64,000 nt of DNA. It comes from Tolypeutes matacus (lineage: Eukaryota; Chordata; Mammalia; Cingulata; Chlamyphoridae). The first letter of the stretch is position 1. Every line of letters starts with the position of its first letter. Where the stretch lies: positions 4,998,520 through 5,062,519 of the forward strand of contig JAKSZT010053837.1 of the NCBI GenBank assembly GCA_026826555.1. Reading direction: 5' to 3'. The notes beneath the pieces are model-generated. The model ran no database searches. It was not told the origin of the DNA and was given only the letters and a program-made list of their open reading frames with translations. This document shows positions 24,061 to 36,864 of the stretch, piece after piece. The position numbers were made by a program, and so were the translations under genes.

Positions 24061-25394
24061 TTTTAGGTCACAAGACTCACAGACATAATCAGACAACTTC
24101 AGAATAATGGAAGTTGTTGCAAAGAAGGATTAGCAGCTCTGCTGTAGGACACAGCTCTTGCTCTCACCCTTCTTCTCAAGGAGTCTCCGTGGAGCACCCC
24201 TGAGGCTAGCGGTGTCCCAGCTTTGTCTCATTCAACTGTCCTAAGCAGAGTCAATCACCATCCTATACGGAGCACATCCCACAATCAGCATGCGAGCAGG
24301 GGGCTGAGATGGTATACCCGGGTTTAGAGGACAAAGGTCAGTGTAATGATTAAAAATATGACGGACCTTTAAAGTAGGTGAAATTATCCACTCACACTGT
24401 AATGCAGGACTCATAGTTTTAGATGATTTGTGATCATTTAAAAACACAGTTTTCATTTATGTTGAAAATTAAAGCAAAAAAAAAAAAATCTATGAAAGTT
24501 TTGTGTGACTGAACTGACATGACCCGTCGAGCACGCAGTCTCTGCTTGGCTACTATTTTGTCATCACTTCAAGAAGAGCTTGTTTGTTAGTGCCAAGACT
24601 TAGGCAGCTCTGCATTGTAGGGAACACAAATCTGTTGTTCTTTTGACATTTTGCCTAAGGTTGGCTGCAGTTTCTTAGTAAATGAAATAGCAAAACATTT
24701 CTTGGACTTCTTAGCAGCCCCTCTGCATAATGCCTCTTTACCTATATCAGTTTCCCTTTTCCTTATAGCCCCCCACTTCTATCTCACCACTGCTTCTTCT
24801 CTCTCCTGATTCAGAATTTCTGTGAAAAACTGTCCAGTGTCCCTAGGTTAGAAGAAATAACCAGGCCCGAGTGAGAAATGATGGATCAGTACCATGGATA
24901 GCAGATCACCTGTTCCCCAAAACCATAACCCATACTCCCCCAAATTTTAGTTGCTATATCACTGAAAATCTACCTATCAGCTAGTCAATGGTGCAAACCG
25001 TGCTTTCTGGGCCAAGAAATTAGACTAGCTAAATTGGCTTCACTTCTTGAACTATCTGTGTTAAAGGATCCACCTCCCCCCGCCCCAGTCTGTTGTGGAC
25101 AGATAATTTCATAAAATACGTCAAAAATGAATCTGTAGATTAAATTAAAATAGAGCAAACATACAAAATACAAGTCCCAATTGGTCTCTTATTATCACAT
25201 GAAAACAAAATTATTCTGACAAGTTGCCATGAAAGTTTTAAATGCTTACTCTCAGTGAAGTACTGATGTTCAGACGATGAGCAGACAGTTGACAGGTGAA
25301 GATTGGCCACAGAACTTCCCCTGAGTGGCAACGACTAAGAAGCAAGAACTGCTTGTCCTAGTGTGGGGCTGAGACTGGCCATGCTGTAAAGTTT
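24061..25394. other. Unresolved intron between two L1 halves
   Basis: No gene identified. An A run lies at about 24476-24488 and a C-rich patch at about 25075-25086. This could be an older insertion that split the L1, but no duplication was found. Confidence 0.45.
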
Positions 25395-25720
25395 GAAGCA
25401 TCTCCGAGGTGGAAAACTATACAGTCATTTAAAATGAGTACCAGAGGAGAGTATTTATGGATATGCAGAGCTTTTTCCCATATGTTCATTGAGAAAGGCA
25501 GGTTAGAGAACAGCATATTCCCATTTTTATTAAAGATGTGTATGTGCATGTTGACAGACTCAGGAGGTCTAACAGTGGTTATCTCTGGGGTGATGGGCTT
25601 ATGAGGGATTTTTTCCCCTTTGTTCTTAATATTTTCTTACCTATATATCCTAACTTCTACAATGATCATGTATTTCTCTTATTAAGATTTTAGGAGTAAA
25701 ATTTTAGGATTATTATTTTT
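25395..25720 (+). repeat. L1 3' fragment, sense (right half)
   Basis: ACTATACAGTCATTTAAAAT, TCTAACAGTGGTTATCTCTG and ATGATCATGTATTTCTCTTA continue the L1M 3' order after 24060. Confidence 0.6.
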
Positions 25721-27750
25721 AAATTCATCAATATATTTTTATTTCAATCTGGGGTCTATTACTGCATCTCTGTGTGCCTTGATAAATGGTTGAATTGGTG
25801 TCCCTATAAATAAAATACATAACCTTGGATCCTGGCACAGTTTAAGTGCCCAAGAAGTATTTGTTGTATGAAATGGAAGGGCTGACATTATTTTGGTTTT
25901 TAATTTTCAAAGCACATAGATTAAAAGATATATTTGACTATATATCAACAATTTCATTGGTCAACCTAACATATTAAATGGAGTTATATCTAAGTAAGAG
26001 TTCCTACCCTTAAGTAAGACATACTTTACTAATACAATCATGTGCCCGCACAAATGGATAATCATTATTTCTTTTTATTTTACAAAAATATATTGTTGTG
26101 TTTCCATTTAGAAAAAAAATTACTTAACTAAAATGAACCAACTTGAACAAATGTGAACTTGTCACTGCAAATTTCTGCTTGGTTTCTGTAATTTATCTTC
26201 AGTAAATGAATCCTTATCTTCCTCGGCCAGCCCTTCTACATGTCTGGAACAACACTCAGCCAAATGTCAAAATAGGAGGGATGGAAACAGCTCAAGTGAA
26301 GCATATCAGCCAAATCCAAGTTGATGGATTTATGTCTTCTAGGACAGAGAGCACTTATAAAATTGATATTAGTGAAATAGAATTTTCAGCCTATTCGAAT
26401 TATTAAGTACATTGTATAGTTTTTAAGAGTAGTAAATCCATTAGTACTCTAATGCCTCACTGATATGGTATCAATCTATTTAAAACAATGCATAGTAACA
26501 ATTGCACTTCTCAGTAGGTTATTCATTGTTCCTCAGTTTCTTTGAAATTTTATATTTTGTATTTCAAACTATGTAAATTTTATGGTATTTCAGATTTAAA
26601 ATTAATATACTCATACCCCTATAATTCAAGCCTCATGGCCAGAGTAAGGGGTATTATTAGAAGAAGCAGAATAAAAAATATAGACACCTTTCAAAATCTT
26701 CTAGTGCCCATCGCTCCCCAGCCAGACAAAGAGGTCCTCAGAAGATGCTCAGAGCAGCAGCTGCTGCAGGAGCTGAAATAATGAGAGAATAAGACGGTCC
26801 TCCCTCATTTATCTGAAGCCCAAAAGAAAAGTAGGAAATGCTCCCCTCAGGTGCCACCAAGATCTGTCTAATTGCACCAGTAGGGAGCATTTAAGGAAAA
26901 GGCTCTCCTGTGTAAGCAAGCTTGGAAAGAGCAGGCCAAACTGCACTTCTCGCTTTGCTTTTTTTGTCACCAAGAGACAAAATAATAATAATAATAATAA
27001 TAATAATAATCAAGAAAATAACACCTGCAGGAATCCTACATTTCGCATGTTTGGGCTAATCACCTTTCATCAGGTAGCCCTCCTCTTCCCTGTATGTTGG
27101 CACACAGTCGGAGTGCCTACCTTCCAATGACTTCTTTGCTATTTTGCTTATTGCAGGCTGTGTTCAGCATATGAATCATCAAACCCCCATCTGAGCGCTG
27201 CCTGGGAAGAATAAAATTTTCATTGGAGAGCCAGCCCTGTGGGTTGATAGCTGGTTCTTACCACAATGCACATGGCAGGTAAAATAGGATGACAACAAAT
27301 GGCCATGATTTTCTCATTGTTAAAGGATTTTAGGGGGGGGAAAGGCAGTAGAAAGTATAAATGTCATAAACAAATGAACATTCAGTTTCAAAATTGTGCT
27401 TAAGTAAATCTGAAAAAATTAGCACAGCAGGTTCTTATTGCTCAATTCCAGCCCATTTGCAGAAAATGAAAAGGCAAAGCAATGTGGGTGAAAAGCAAGA
27501 TATCAAGCTCAGCAGGAATTAGTCACCTTGGCTTTAAATATTACTGCATTTATGAGTTTAACTGTTTTACCACCAGCCTTCACTGATCTCAGCTTTCTCC
27601 TTCACGAAAAATGGAGAAAGTTTGGATAAGTAAGGAAATACTGACCCAAAATTAGCTCGAGGAACAAGATAATACACTCCATGATTTAAGGAATTGCTAA
27701 ACTTAAAGACAACAAATTATTTCCTGGGCAAGTCGGATGGATGGATTCAA
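25721..27750. other. Unresolved intron
   Basis: No gene found. The open frames at 26206-26406 and 26542-26781 show no known protein similarity and lie among AT-rich sequence. It contains the (AAT)n tract listed separately. Confidence 0.45.
26979..27010. repeat. (AAT)n microsatellite
   Basis: About ten uninterrupted AAT units. Confidence 0.95.
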
Positions 27751-27762
27751 AAGTAGATTCTT

Positions 27763-27945
27763 TTGGGAGCTGATATGGCTCGAGCAATTAAGCACCCGCC
27801 TCCCACATGAGAGGTACCGGGTTGGGTTCCCAGTGCCTCCTAAAGAAAACAGACAACAAACAAAAACAACAAGCAGACAATGAGCGCAAACAACAAGCAA
27901 AAACAACAAGCAAACAAATGAGGGAGACATCTCTGAGGGTGGGGG
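27763..27945 (+). mobile_element. DAS-type SINE, mid-length, sense
   Basis: tRNA-like head GGAGCTGATATGGCTCGAGC, then a CAACAAACAAAAACAACAAG-rich tail region and a GAGGGAGACATC end. The perfect 12-bp duplication AAGTAGATTCTT lies at 27751-27762 and 27946-27957. Same subtype as the copy at 22982. The minus-strand frames at 27703-28051 are its complement. Confidence 0.9.
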
Positions 27946-27957
27946 AAGTAGATTCTT

Positions 27958-28619
27958 GAGTTTGTAAAAACAACAACAAAAAACAAAAACAACAACAACG
28001 AAAAACTGACCCATAACTATAATTTTCCACCAAAAGTGATCCCAGTAGCAAACTTGTTGGTAGCCAGTTTGGCAGCTACATACATGGGTTTCATCTCATT
28101 GTCATCAAACAAGAAGAACAATTCTGTATATATTGGGTTGCAGGCTCTTTTGAAACTAATGGTTTCGTTCTCCACAGTTTAATGGTTCAATAACTTATGT
28201 CTGGTTCATTTCAAAAGGATTACCATTCAAAAGAGAGAAATTATGGATTTCATGTCAGTCTTTTCAAGAAATATTTATTTTATTTTGAAGTATAATTCCA
28301 GTTGAGCTGCCTAGCAGAATCAAGTAAAAATTGCTTCTGTTGTCGGTGCTAAAAAGAGTGATTTCAGTTTTCAAAAATTGTGTTTATTTAAGGTGACTAA
28401 AACAATAGAGTCACAAATCTGCAGCAATACAAAACTACTCGGAAACATATCTCTTTTCTTTAGCCCTTAACATTTTGAAATGTCAAACATGACATACATA
28501 TGTGCTTCCCTGCTTAGCATGTCACAGCATAACTTGATTATAGAATATGTTAAGGGGGATATTTTCTAACACTAGGAATTTGCTCTATGGAATCTTATTT
28601 AAAAGAATCCATCCAGGGT
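27958..28619. other. Unresolved intron
   Basis: A short CAA-rich patch at 27967-28002; otherwise nothing identified. Confidence 0.45.
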
Positions 28620-29265
28620 TATAGTTTTGCTCTCTTCCCTATTCTATAGTCTCCACTCTAGAAGGAAGGGTGGTAAAGGATAAAGAACATATATTATCTG
28701 CCTGCCCTTACAGAAAGAACTTGTTCAGGGTCAGTACTCATCGAATATTTTTGAAGAGTTTCCTGTTAATAAAGTTCAAATTCTTAACCTGGCATTCAAG
28801 ACTTTCATTTGCTCTAATAGAGCTTTTTTTTTTTTTATTTTAAGCAGGTACTGGGGAATGAACCCAGGACCTCATACATGGGAAGCAGGTGCTCAACCAC
28901 TTGAGTCACATCCATTCCCTCTAATAGAGCTTTTTATCTTCTCTCCTTTGTTTATTCACATGCACCATGTACATAGAGGGAAGTGACTTGAGTTTATGTG
29001 AGCAGGTCCTATATTTAAGTCTATCTGCCTCTGACTAACTTTCCTTGCCATTTCCACCAGCCCAAGGGAGACTAAATTATTCCAAGATCCCTTCTAATTT
29101 TAAATCTGATGGTCTATGATTCAAGGAAGTATCACTTCCTATGGGAAACATTCTTTGATTCCTCCAGCTGAGTACAATATTTTCTCAGATCTGTTTGGTT
29201 CTTACCAGTTTGATTTTACTGTTTTTTAGAAATCTTGCTATTATGCCAAGTGCACACATTTTTAA
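28620..29265 (+). repeat. L2 LINE 3' fragment, split by DAS
   Basis: AAAGTTCAAATTCTTAACCT with GGCATTCAAG lies before the DAS and AACATTCTTTGATTCCTCCA after it, following L2 order. Confidence 0.55.
28828..28918 (-). mobile_element. DAS-I-type short SINE, antisense
   Basis: About 91 bp: T run, then ACTGGGGAATGAACCCAGGA and TGAGTCACATCCATTCC. The 16-bp duplication CTCTAATAGAGCTTTT lies at 28812-28827 and 28919-28934. Confidence 0.9.
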
Positions 29266-29569
29266 GTCTTTCTGCCCATAATCACTCAGTTTAGTGCTTA
29301 AAGGTCAGGTTTTCTGCCCCTGCTACGAGAGTTCATTGATCTGCCTATTCCTCTAAGTCTAAATCTGATTCACAGTCATATAACCTCGGAAATGTTACAG
29401 TTCCTGACTTCCTTTCATAGATCATTTCTATTTGAAGAGAGTTACACAGGACCATTTTACTGCCTCATAAGGAAGTAACTTCATGAATTTTCCAGGCCAA
29501 TGATGAGAAAAAGAATATTTAGGACTAAGGCTTGAAAGATCTACTACACAATTTTGTCATATGGTTGCC
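29266..29569. other. Unresolved intron
   Basis: No gene or named repeat identified. Confidence 0.45.
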
Positions 29570-30168
29570 TAATTCTTTTTTTTTTCAATATAATAAACTT
29601 TATTTTTAAAGAGCTTCTAGACTACAGAAAAGTTACATCGAAAGTACAAGGGTTTCCCATATACTCCCACCACACATCCTCCCCCTGCCTTTTCACCTTC
29701 TTGACGAACTCCTTTGAAGCACAAAAGTTTTTAATTTTGAGGAGGTCCCATTTATCTATTTTTTCTTTCATTGCTCATGCTTTGGGTATAAATGAAACCA
29801 TTTCCTATTACAGGATCTCGCAGATTCTTCCTTACATTATCTCCTAGGAACTTTATGGTCTAGCTTCTTATATTTAGGTCTTTGATCCATCTTGAGTTAA
29901 TTTTTGTATAGGGCGTGAGATGGTAATCCTCTCTCATTCTTTTGGATATGGATATCTAGTTTTCCCAGCACTATTGGTTGAAGAGGCTATTCTGTCCCAG
30001 TTGAGTGGGCTTGATGGCCTTGTCAAAAATCAGTTGCCCATATATGTGCAGGTCTATATCAGAACTCTCAATTTGGTTCCATTGGTCAGCATGTCTACTC
30101 TTGTGTCAATATCATGCAGTTTGATCACTGTAGCTTTGTAGTATGTTTTAAAGTCAGTTAAATACCTA
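29570..30168 (-). mobile_element. L1 ORF2/3' fragment, antisense
   Basis: TTTGATCCATCTTGAGTTAA with TTTTTGTATAGGG, CTAGTTTTCCCAGCACTATT, GGCCTTGTCAAAAATCAGTT and CACTGTAGCTTTGTAGTATG are hallmark antisense L1 text. The first 130 bases may be another old element. The sense open frames at 29554-30141 are antisense L1, not genes. Confidence 0.85.
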
Positions 30169-30385
30169 CTATGTGACAAAGAATTACCATGTATATTGTA
30201 ATTTTACATTCCTTAATAATCTTAAACAGGAGGTCAAGAAAAACGTAAGGCTTAAAATATAATGTGGAGGAAAAGTGAAGCTCAGAAATGTTAATGAGTT
30301 ATCTAGGTCATAAACCTAGTAAATGACAGAAACAGGACTTGAACTGAAGTACACTAAAAGAGAATCTAGTGCTTCTCTATACCAG
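30160..30385 (-). repeat. MIR, antisense
   Basis: AATACCTACTATGTGACAAA, GTGAAGCTCAGAAATGTTAA and CAGGACTTGAACTGAAGTAC fit reversed MIR. Confidence 0.6.
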
Positions 30386-30694
30386 GGTGTTAAGGAAATT
30401 GATCGACTGCTTAGGGTATACAGCTAGTACTTCCTGTGCTCCAAATACGAAGCCTCCAGGCCTCATCTGAGTAGTTGTTTTCTAGTGGTGAGAGCCACCA
30501 TCTTTTTCTCCAAGTGGGCTTCATGTTGGATTATCAGCAAATTATCTTGTCCACTCAGTCACCTATTTTCACTCTGCAAATATCTCCCAGGTCAAGGGAT
30601 TCACTTATTTTGGCTAGTGTTAGCCTACATGGCTCAGTGCCTTCCTATTTTATTATTCATGCCTGCACCCTGTAAGTAAAAACGCTGAAAACTA

Positions 30695-30825
30695 GAGCCT
30701 TGCTACTCAGAATATTCTGTGGAGTAGTAGCATTGTTACCATCTGGGAGATTCTCAGGCACACCCTTACCTTTCCGAATCAGAATTCATATGCCTTAAAA
30801 GCTTTAGAAGCCCTCCTCTAAAGCA
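30695..30825 (-). repeat. MER5A-like hAT fragment
   Basis: ACCATCTGGGAGATTCTCAG with GCACACCC and a CGAATCAGAATTCATATGCC segment match reverse MER5A. Confidence 0.6.
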
Positions 30826-31324
30826 CTCATATGCATTTTGGACACTTATCTTATGATACAATATTTTTTGTATGTGTGTGATTAAATTCATTTTAAAATT
30901 CTCCCAATTTCTTGTTTTGTATTTTTCTTTTTCATTTGTTTTCAAAGAAATGATCAATGCTGAAGGTGGTCTTCATTGCTTCCTGGAAAATAATTGCCTG
31001 TTTCCAGCAATAATCTTACAACTCTGACCATTCATGTGCGTTCCTTAGTATCTCCAAGAGCATGTTCAGGGAACCCACCCAAGTAAGTGGTATTTCTTAA
31101 GACAGACAGAGAAAATAATAAAACAATTTGGTAAGTTTTGGAGGGTAGGACATTATAATACAAAAGTCTTTGCTCTGCATTGGAGAAGATCTGCATATTA
31201 GTGAAACCACGCCTCGAGCCACCCACGCCCGGGCCATGGGCTGCCACTTCTTTATTAGGGAGACTTGGACAACATATTCTCCAAGGCCTCTTCCCACTCT
31301 CTTCTACTTCCTTAGTAGATCCCT

Positions 31325-31785
31325 CATTTTCCCTCTCATTTCCTCCATCACTATTTCCTAGTCCAGATCACCATCACCTCTTCACTTATTGCTATAGCCT
31401 TCTAATTGGCCTCCTGCTTCCTGTGTTACCCTCCCCCTATCCAGTCTCCACACCACATTTGGTTCTTTTGTTCTCAAAAGGAAAGCTGACCATGTCCCTC
31501 TTATACTTAAAACCCTTTAGCAGCCCCAAGATGTCTCAAATATGACCTTCAGAGCCCTTCTTCTTCCTTGAATGTGCTGTCCTCATCCACTTTCACTGAA
31601 GAAAACGCTGCTTCCCATTCCCTCCTGCGTGAAGCATTCCCCTTCACGCACACACCATCCGTTTTACTTAGCTAAGTCCTACTCTTCTTTCAAGTGTCAA
31701 CCATTCTAGGTTGTGCTCCTGCTACCATATGACTCTATAGTACCCAAAATAGGTACCAGAGAACCCATAATAAAGTCTTCCCAAG
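31325..31785 (+). repeat. L2 LINE 3' region
   Basis: CTATAGCCTTCTAATTGGCC with TCCTGCTTCC, GCTGACCATGTCCCTCTTAT and ACTCTTCTTTCAAGTGTCAA follow the L2 consensus over several hundred bases. The sense open frame at 31180-31545 partly overlaps it and is not a gene. Confidence 0.8.
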
Positions 31786-32465
31786 TATAGCAGTTTAAGA
31801 TTATTTTATGAATCCCGAAAGAGAAATATTATGTTTGTAAACTAATCTATTCTTCTGGGTGTGATACCCTTTGATTGCATTGAACTCAGTTGAGGGGCCG
31901 TTGATTAGATTACTTGATAAGATTGCTTTAGGGCTTTCGATTGGGCTCAATGAGGCATGACTCAGGTTGAATCTCTACCCCCTTGCTAGGTCTGATATAA
32001 ATGGACACTCAGACAGATACAGGAAAAGAGAGCTCTGCCATTTTTGATCCTGCCATGTGACAGAAAGGAGAGGCTTAAATAGTTGAGGCCCCGGGGAGAG
32101 ATAAGCCATTTGCCTGATAGCTTACAGCTGAACTTGGGAAGAGAGAGGAGCCAGGACTGATATAGGAGGCCCAGAAAGAGACAAGCCCTATGCCTGGCTT
32201 TTCAAAGCTGACCTCCCAGAGACAGTAGATTCTGGAGCAGAACGCAGAGATCTCTGCAGAGATCAGTGGCCATCTTGCCTCACCATGTGGCAACAAGCCA
32301 GGATCAATTATAGCTAACTCAGTGAGAAAGTATCTCTGATGGTGCCTCGGTTTGTACTTTTCACAGCCTTGGAACTGTAAGCTTTTATCCCAAATAAATC
32401 CCCTTTATAAAAGTCAACACATTTTCTGTTACTTTGCATCAGCAACCCTTTGGCAGACTAAAACA
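31786..32465 (+). mobile_element. MaLR-like LTR, sense
   Basis: Starts TATAGCAGTTTAAGATTATT (the canonical TG appears mutated) and ends CAGACTAAAACA. An AATAAA at 32393-32398 is followed by CCCCTTTATAAAAGTCAACA, as in the related antisense LTRs. Flanking CCAAG and CTGAG are a weak 5-bp duplication candidate. It is the only copy of this LTR group in the sense orientation of PTPRO. Confidence 0.75.
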
Positions 32466-33640
32466 CTGAGATACCAAAACTACAAAGGAATGTGATCTTT
32501 ATTCTAGAATATACCAAACCGTCTATATTTGGGATATGTTCATTAGTATAAAGAATAATTTTTAAAATTTGATTTACATAGCTAGTCTCTTCTGTTTTCT
32601 GTCATAATGCTTGTTTCTTACTGTTACTGATTATTTAGACTCATGGCTTTGTAAAGGCTGAGACCAGTTTTCCTCAATCAAAATCATATTCTTATAGTCT
32701 AATACCACGTAAGCAAATAAAATTATTGTTTGAATCACTGCTATTTGAATTCCTAGCCTATACTTCCTAGTTATTAATAAAACAATAATAATAAACACTA
32801 AATATTGTTTTAAGGATTAGGTATAATTTATCTGAAACACCTAGAACAATCCCTGACATGCATTAGGCACCTAATATATGCAAATATATGAGAGCTATTA
32901 TTATTATCATTACCCTTTTCTCTCTTTGATTACAGAAGTTAGTATGGGTTTAATTATAATTACCTGATAACTGAAAAATCTTTTTTTTCACTTTGAATGC
33001 TAAGTAGAATATACAAAGGAGTATACACGTTCATTAACTAAGCAAATGCATCAAGTTAATGGTCTTCCTTATTCTAGTTACACAGAATCTTATTGTTATG
33101 TACCGAATATATATAATTACTCATATTTATTATAAATTATGCAGCAATATATTTGGAAAATATTGTATTGAATTATCATAAAGTATTAAATTCTGCCAGT
33201 AAATGGTACATGATTTCTTTCTTCAAAGCTTAAGCTAATGGAAGAGCTTTGGGAGAAACTATCATTTTGAAGAAAACAGCTCGTGGATACTTATGACCTA
33301 AAAAGAAGTCTGACACTCATCTCTTAATATTCTTAGAAATAACTCATAGGTCCAGCTTTTATTAATTAATCTCCCATACAATATGTGAAATTCCATGGCA
33401 CCATCTTAGCCAAGTGAATGGACAGCTTCTGCTCGGGGTCTCTGCTAGATGATTAAATCTCTATTAGTTTCCATAGCAACATATGATTTATTCATGGTTT
33501 ATATATGAGTCTTTAAGAATACATTCTCTGCAAATCAGATACAAATTTTATCATAGTCATAGGAGAAAAAGGAAGGTGGATAGTAGATAAGAAAACATTT
33601 GCGATATTAAACAAAAGTTTAAAAGCTTTTTTTCCTCTGT
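32466..33640. other. Unresolved AT-rich intron
   Basis: No gene or named repeat identified. Confidence 0.45.
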
Positions 33641-33649
33641 CCAGTGTTA

Positions 33650-33925
33650 AAGATAAAGCACTGAAATATATATCTGAATGTGATTAAAAATAGAAATGTT
33701 ATATTGCATATATGGTAAAAGAATAAAATTTTTTAAAATATCCATGGAATTATACAAACAGTGAAACCTAATTTAAACCATGAACTATGGTTAATAATAT
33801 ACTTATAAAAATGTGTTCTCATCAATTGTGGCTAATGTTACACACTAATGCAAGGTGTTAGTAATAAGGTGGTATGTGGAATCCTATATTTTATGCATGA
33901 TTGTTCTGTAAACCTACAATGTGTC
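33650..33925 (+). repeat. L1 3' UTR end, sense
   Basis: ATGTGATTAAAAATAGAAAT, TAATTTAAACCATGAACTAT, CACACTAATGCAAGGTGTTA and CTGTAAACCTACAATGTGTC with AATAAAG match L1MA-type 3' UTR order. Confidence 0.7.
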
Positions 33926-34271
33926 TAATAAAGAAAGAAATAAAAATAGAACCACATTTTAAAAAGAAGATAAGCCCAGTTTGAGTCATGGCCAACAAAG
34001 ATACAAAATATCAGTCTTATTCTGAATCATTGTTTTATTGTTCACTACTACTATTTCTCCCAACTTACAACTTTTCTTCATACTCTCCAACTTACTCTCT
34101 CTTTATATTCCTTTAGCTTTTCCTTTTTATCTTATTCTCTTTCCTCCTCCTTACATCCGTGCCTCTCTCTTATATAGCCCTCTTTATTTGGCCAAGTATT
34201 CTTTTATTTCTATGAGACAATTATGTGGTTTTGCTTTAAAAATCCAGAAACAACTATAATCAGAAACACTC

Positions 34272-34807
34272 TGTATTTGTCAGCCAAAGGGGTACTAATG
34301 CAAAATACCAGAAATCTGTTTATAAAGGGCATTTATTTGGGGTAGAAGCTTTCAGTTACTAGGCCAGAGAGCATAAGTTACTTTCCTCACCAATGTCTAT
34401 TGCCACATGTTGGGGCAAGATGGCTGCCGATGTCTGCAAGGGTTCAGGCATCTTGGGTTCCTCTCTTCCCAGGGCTCTGTTTCTCTCCGGGCTCAGCTGC
34501 TGTGCTCGCTCCACAAGGCCCGCTGTAGACTATCAGGCAACATCTCTGTCTCTTTTCCTGGTGCTTCTGCCATGTCTAAGGAGCTGTCTCTATTCCTCTA
34601 TGTTCTTCTCCTGTTCACTTTCTGGGCTCCAGCTCAAAACTCCATCATCAAAACTCCAACAAACTCCTCTGCTCTGCTGCGTAGTTTTATCTGACGTGGC
34701 CCAATCAAAGCCCTAATTATAATTTAATCATGCCCAGGTGCAGACCAGTTTACAAACACAATCCAATATCTATCCTTGGAATTCATAAACCATATCAAAC
34801 CGCCACA
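34272..34807 (-). mobile_element. MaLR-like solo LTR, antisense, with target duplication
   Basis: TGTATTTGTCAGCCAAAGGG at the left and ACCGCCACA at the right. The perfect 5-bp duplication CACTC lies at 34267-34271 and 34808-34812. Closely related to the LTRs at 15948 and 38829. The two open frames at 34393-34716 are inside it. Confidence 0.8.
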
Positions 34808-34914
34808 CACTCTGATACACGAGGAATAGGTTGGACAGACACAAATTAGGACATGTGGATAAAGGCTCAATAAATATTGGGTAAATAGATAGTGGATGAA
34901 TGGATGGATTTAAT

Positions 34915-35160
34915 TTTAGAAATATTTATTTTACCAAGTTCCCAATAGCAAAGTACTGTGTTAGATTCTGTGATAGATACCATGATAAGTGAGATCTGGT
35001 TCCCTGTCCTTATCTAGTTAAGATCTAGCAGGGAATTTACATACAGAACTAACCAAACATAGCACAAAGTAGATCAAGAGAAGCAATACAAGGAAAGGAA
35101 GAAATGGAAGAAAAAAAGAGGTATGGAAGAAAGGGGAAAAGGAGTATTGTGCAGGGAAAT
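34915..35160 (-). repeat. L2 LINE 3' fragment, antisense
   Basis: AAAGTACTGTGTTAGATTCT, TGGTTCCCTGTCCTTATCTA and AGTTAAGATCTAGCAGGGAA fit reversed L2 3' sequence. Confidence 0.55.
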
Positions 35161-36280
35161 GAACTAGAAATAAAATAGTTGGAAAATGAATATCGAGTAG
35201 AATATTAATATTGAATATTGATTATATTTCAGGGTATTATTCAAAATGCAAAAGGCATATTTTGGAACTTCAAACACATTCCCAGTGGTTTTAAAAATCA
35301 TGTGGATTCTGTGCCTCTCTCTCTTTTCTCCCTTCTTTACCAATTCCAAACCCAGAGATTGGTGTAAGTACTACATGCTACGACTTTATTAAGCCTTTAT
35401 TATTAATTGAATAAAAAGCTTTATAAACAGAGGTCTCTTGTTTAAACAAACAGTATAGACTGTTAGAAATTTGCTTGTGTCAGACCAAAGGAACAACTGC
35501 TTTTAAGAACAGAGGCTTTGAAGCAATAGGCAAATGTGTAGAAAGAGATTAAAACATTTCTGAAAAGAATCCTATGAAAAATCTTTACTATTGACTTTAG
35601 ATTCTGTAACATCAAAAATTTTTAACAGTAAAATCTATTTTTTAAAACTTATTTTAATGATACAAACATTTCTATTTTTAATCTTTTAAAATATGAATTG
35701 TAAAAGACAATATGGAAATGTTTAATGATGAAATACCAATTAAAAAGTGCAGAATGTCAAGTAAAACCAATGATATTTCCTTAACACCAAGTATCACATC
35801 ATGATTTCCCTCAATGCCCATCTTTCCCAAAGAATGGAATCCTTTCACTTGGTGCAATAAATTGCATACTGTCTTTTTTACAGCTGTTCCCAAAGACAAA
35901 GATATTTTTGAGCTTCATTTATAAAACATAAATATCAGATGGTTGCTCCAGCCTGCTTATAATTCAAATTAGCATCAGTACTGGCTGAACATATTACTCA
36001 TGCAGTGAAAAGTAAGAAATGGTGAAAACTTAAAGCTAACACTGTGAAATGAAGAGGCATATGCAAAATGTTCCTGTCCTATTCTGTTTTATATGGAAAA
36101 TCTGAATGTTTTCTCTCTTTATTTGGTCTAAATAGGTCATATAACTACCTAACTTGAAGATAACAGGATCTTGGTAAAAAGAGAAGAGCCATTTAAATTT
36201 TTTCCCACCACTTACTATAACAGCAGTCTGCCTGTTACTAAATTTGTATGCTCCCATGTACAAAGTGAAGTGTCCTTCGA
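35161..36280. other. Unresolved AT-rich intron
   Basis: No gene or named repeat identified. Confidence 0.45.
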
Positions 36281-36625
36281 GAGATTTAGATAGTGGGTTG
36301 TTGAATGACAGAAAGAAGGAGATTGATTCTTTGTGGGATGATTGTAAAGGCTTCTCAGAAAAAGGTGATATTTCATTAAAGACATAGCGTCAAACAGAAT
36401 TGGATATGCAAGGTGGAGCAAAGGATAATTCAGGGAGAAGGAATGCATAAATAGAACCTCTGAATCAGGAAAGCACCTGGATGGAACAACTGGAGAAACT
36501 GGCTGGTTCGTGGGTTTCCCGGAGTCCAAGGAAGAGGAGTAGCGGCAGATGAGATAGGGTGGCAGGGTGTTTACAGATTGGAGAGGGTTTTGAGCACCAG
36601 GCTAAAGAATTTAGTTTTTATTTGG
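36281..36625 (-). repeat. L2 LINE fragment, antisense
   Basis: TGTAAAGGCTTCTCAGAAAA with AGGTGATATTTC, and GGAGAGGGTTTTGAGCACCA, follow reversed L2 order. The minus-strand frame at 36215-36529 is not intact L2 protein. Confidence 0.6.
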
Positions 36626-36689
36626 TAATCAAAGAGAAGCTCAGTGATTTCCCCCCATGTTTTAAAATATTCACATGATCAAAGCTGTC

Positions 36690-36840
36690 TTCTTACTAGG
36701 CACTTAAAATACACCTGGCTGTGCTTGGTAGTTTAAAAACATTATCTAATATAGCCATCACAAAAGTATACTAGAGAGAAGTATTATCCCCATTTACAGA
36801 TGAGAGAACTGAGTCTCAGGGAGGCTAAATAATTTGTCTG
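36690..36840 (-). repeat. MIR, antisense
   Basis: TTATCCCCATTTACAGATGA with GAGAACTGAG is the reverse MIR core. Confidence 0.75.
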
Positions 36841-36864
36841 TATTCAATAATGTAATATGTAAAC

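Noticed and set aside
27837..28003. CRISPR-like regular CAACAA repeats
   Set aside because: These are the CAACAA-rich region of a DAS SINE and an adjacent low-complexity patch. The spacing is irregular and the host is a mammal.
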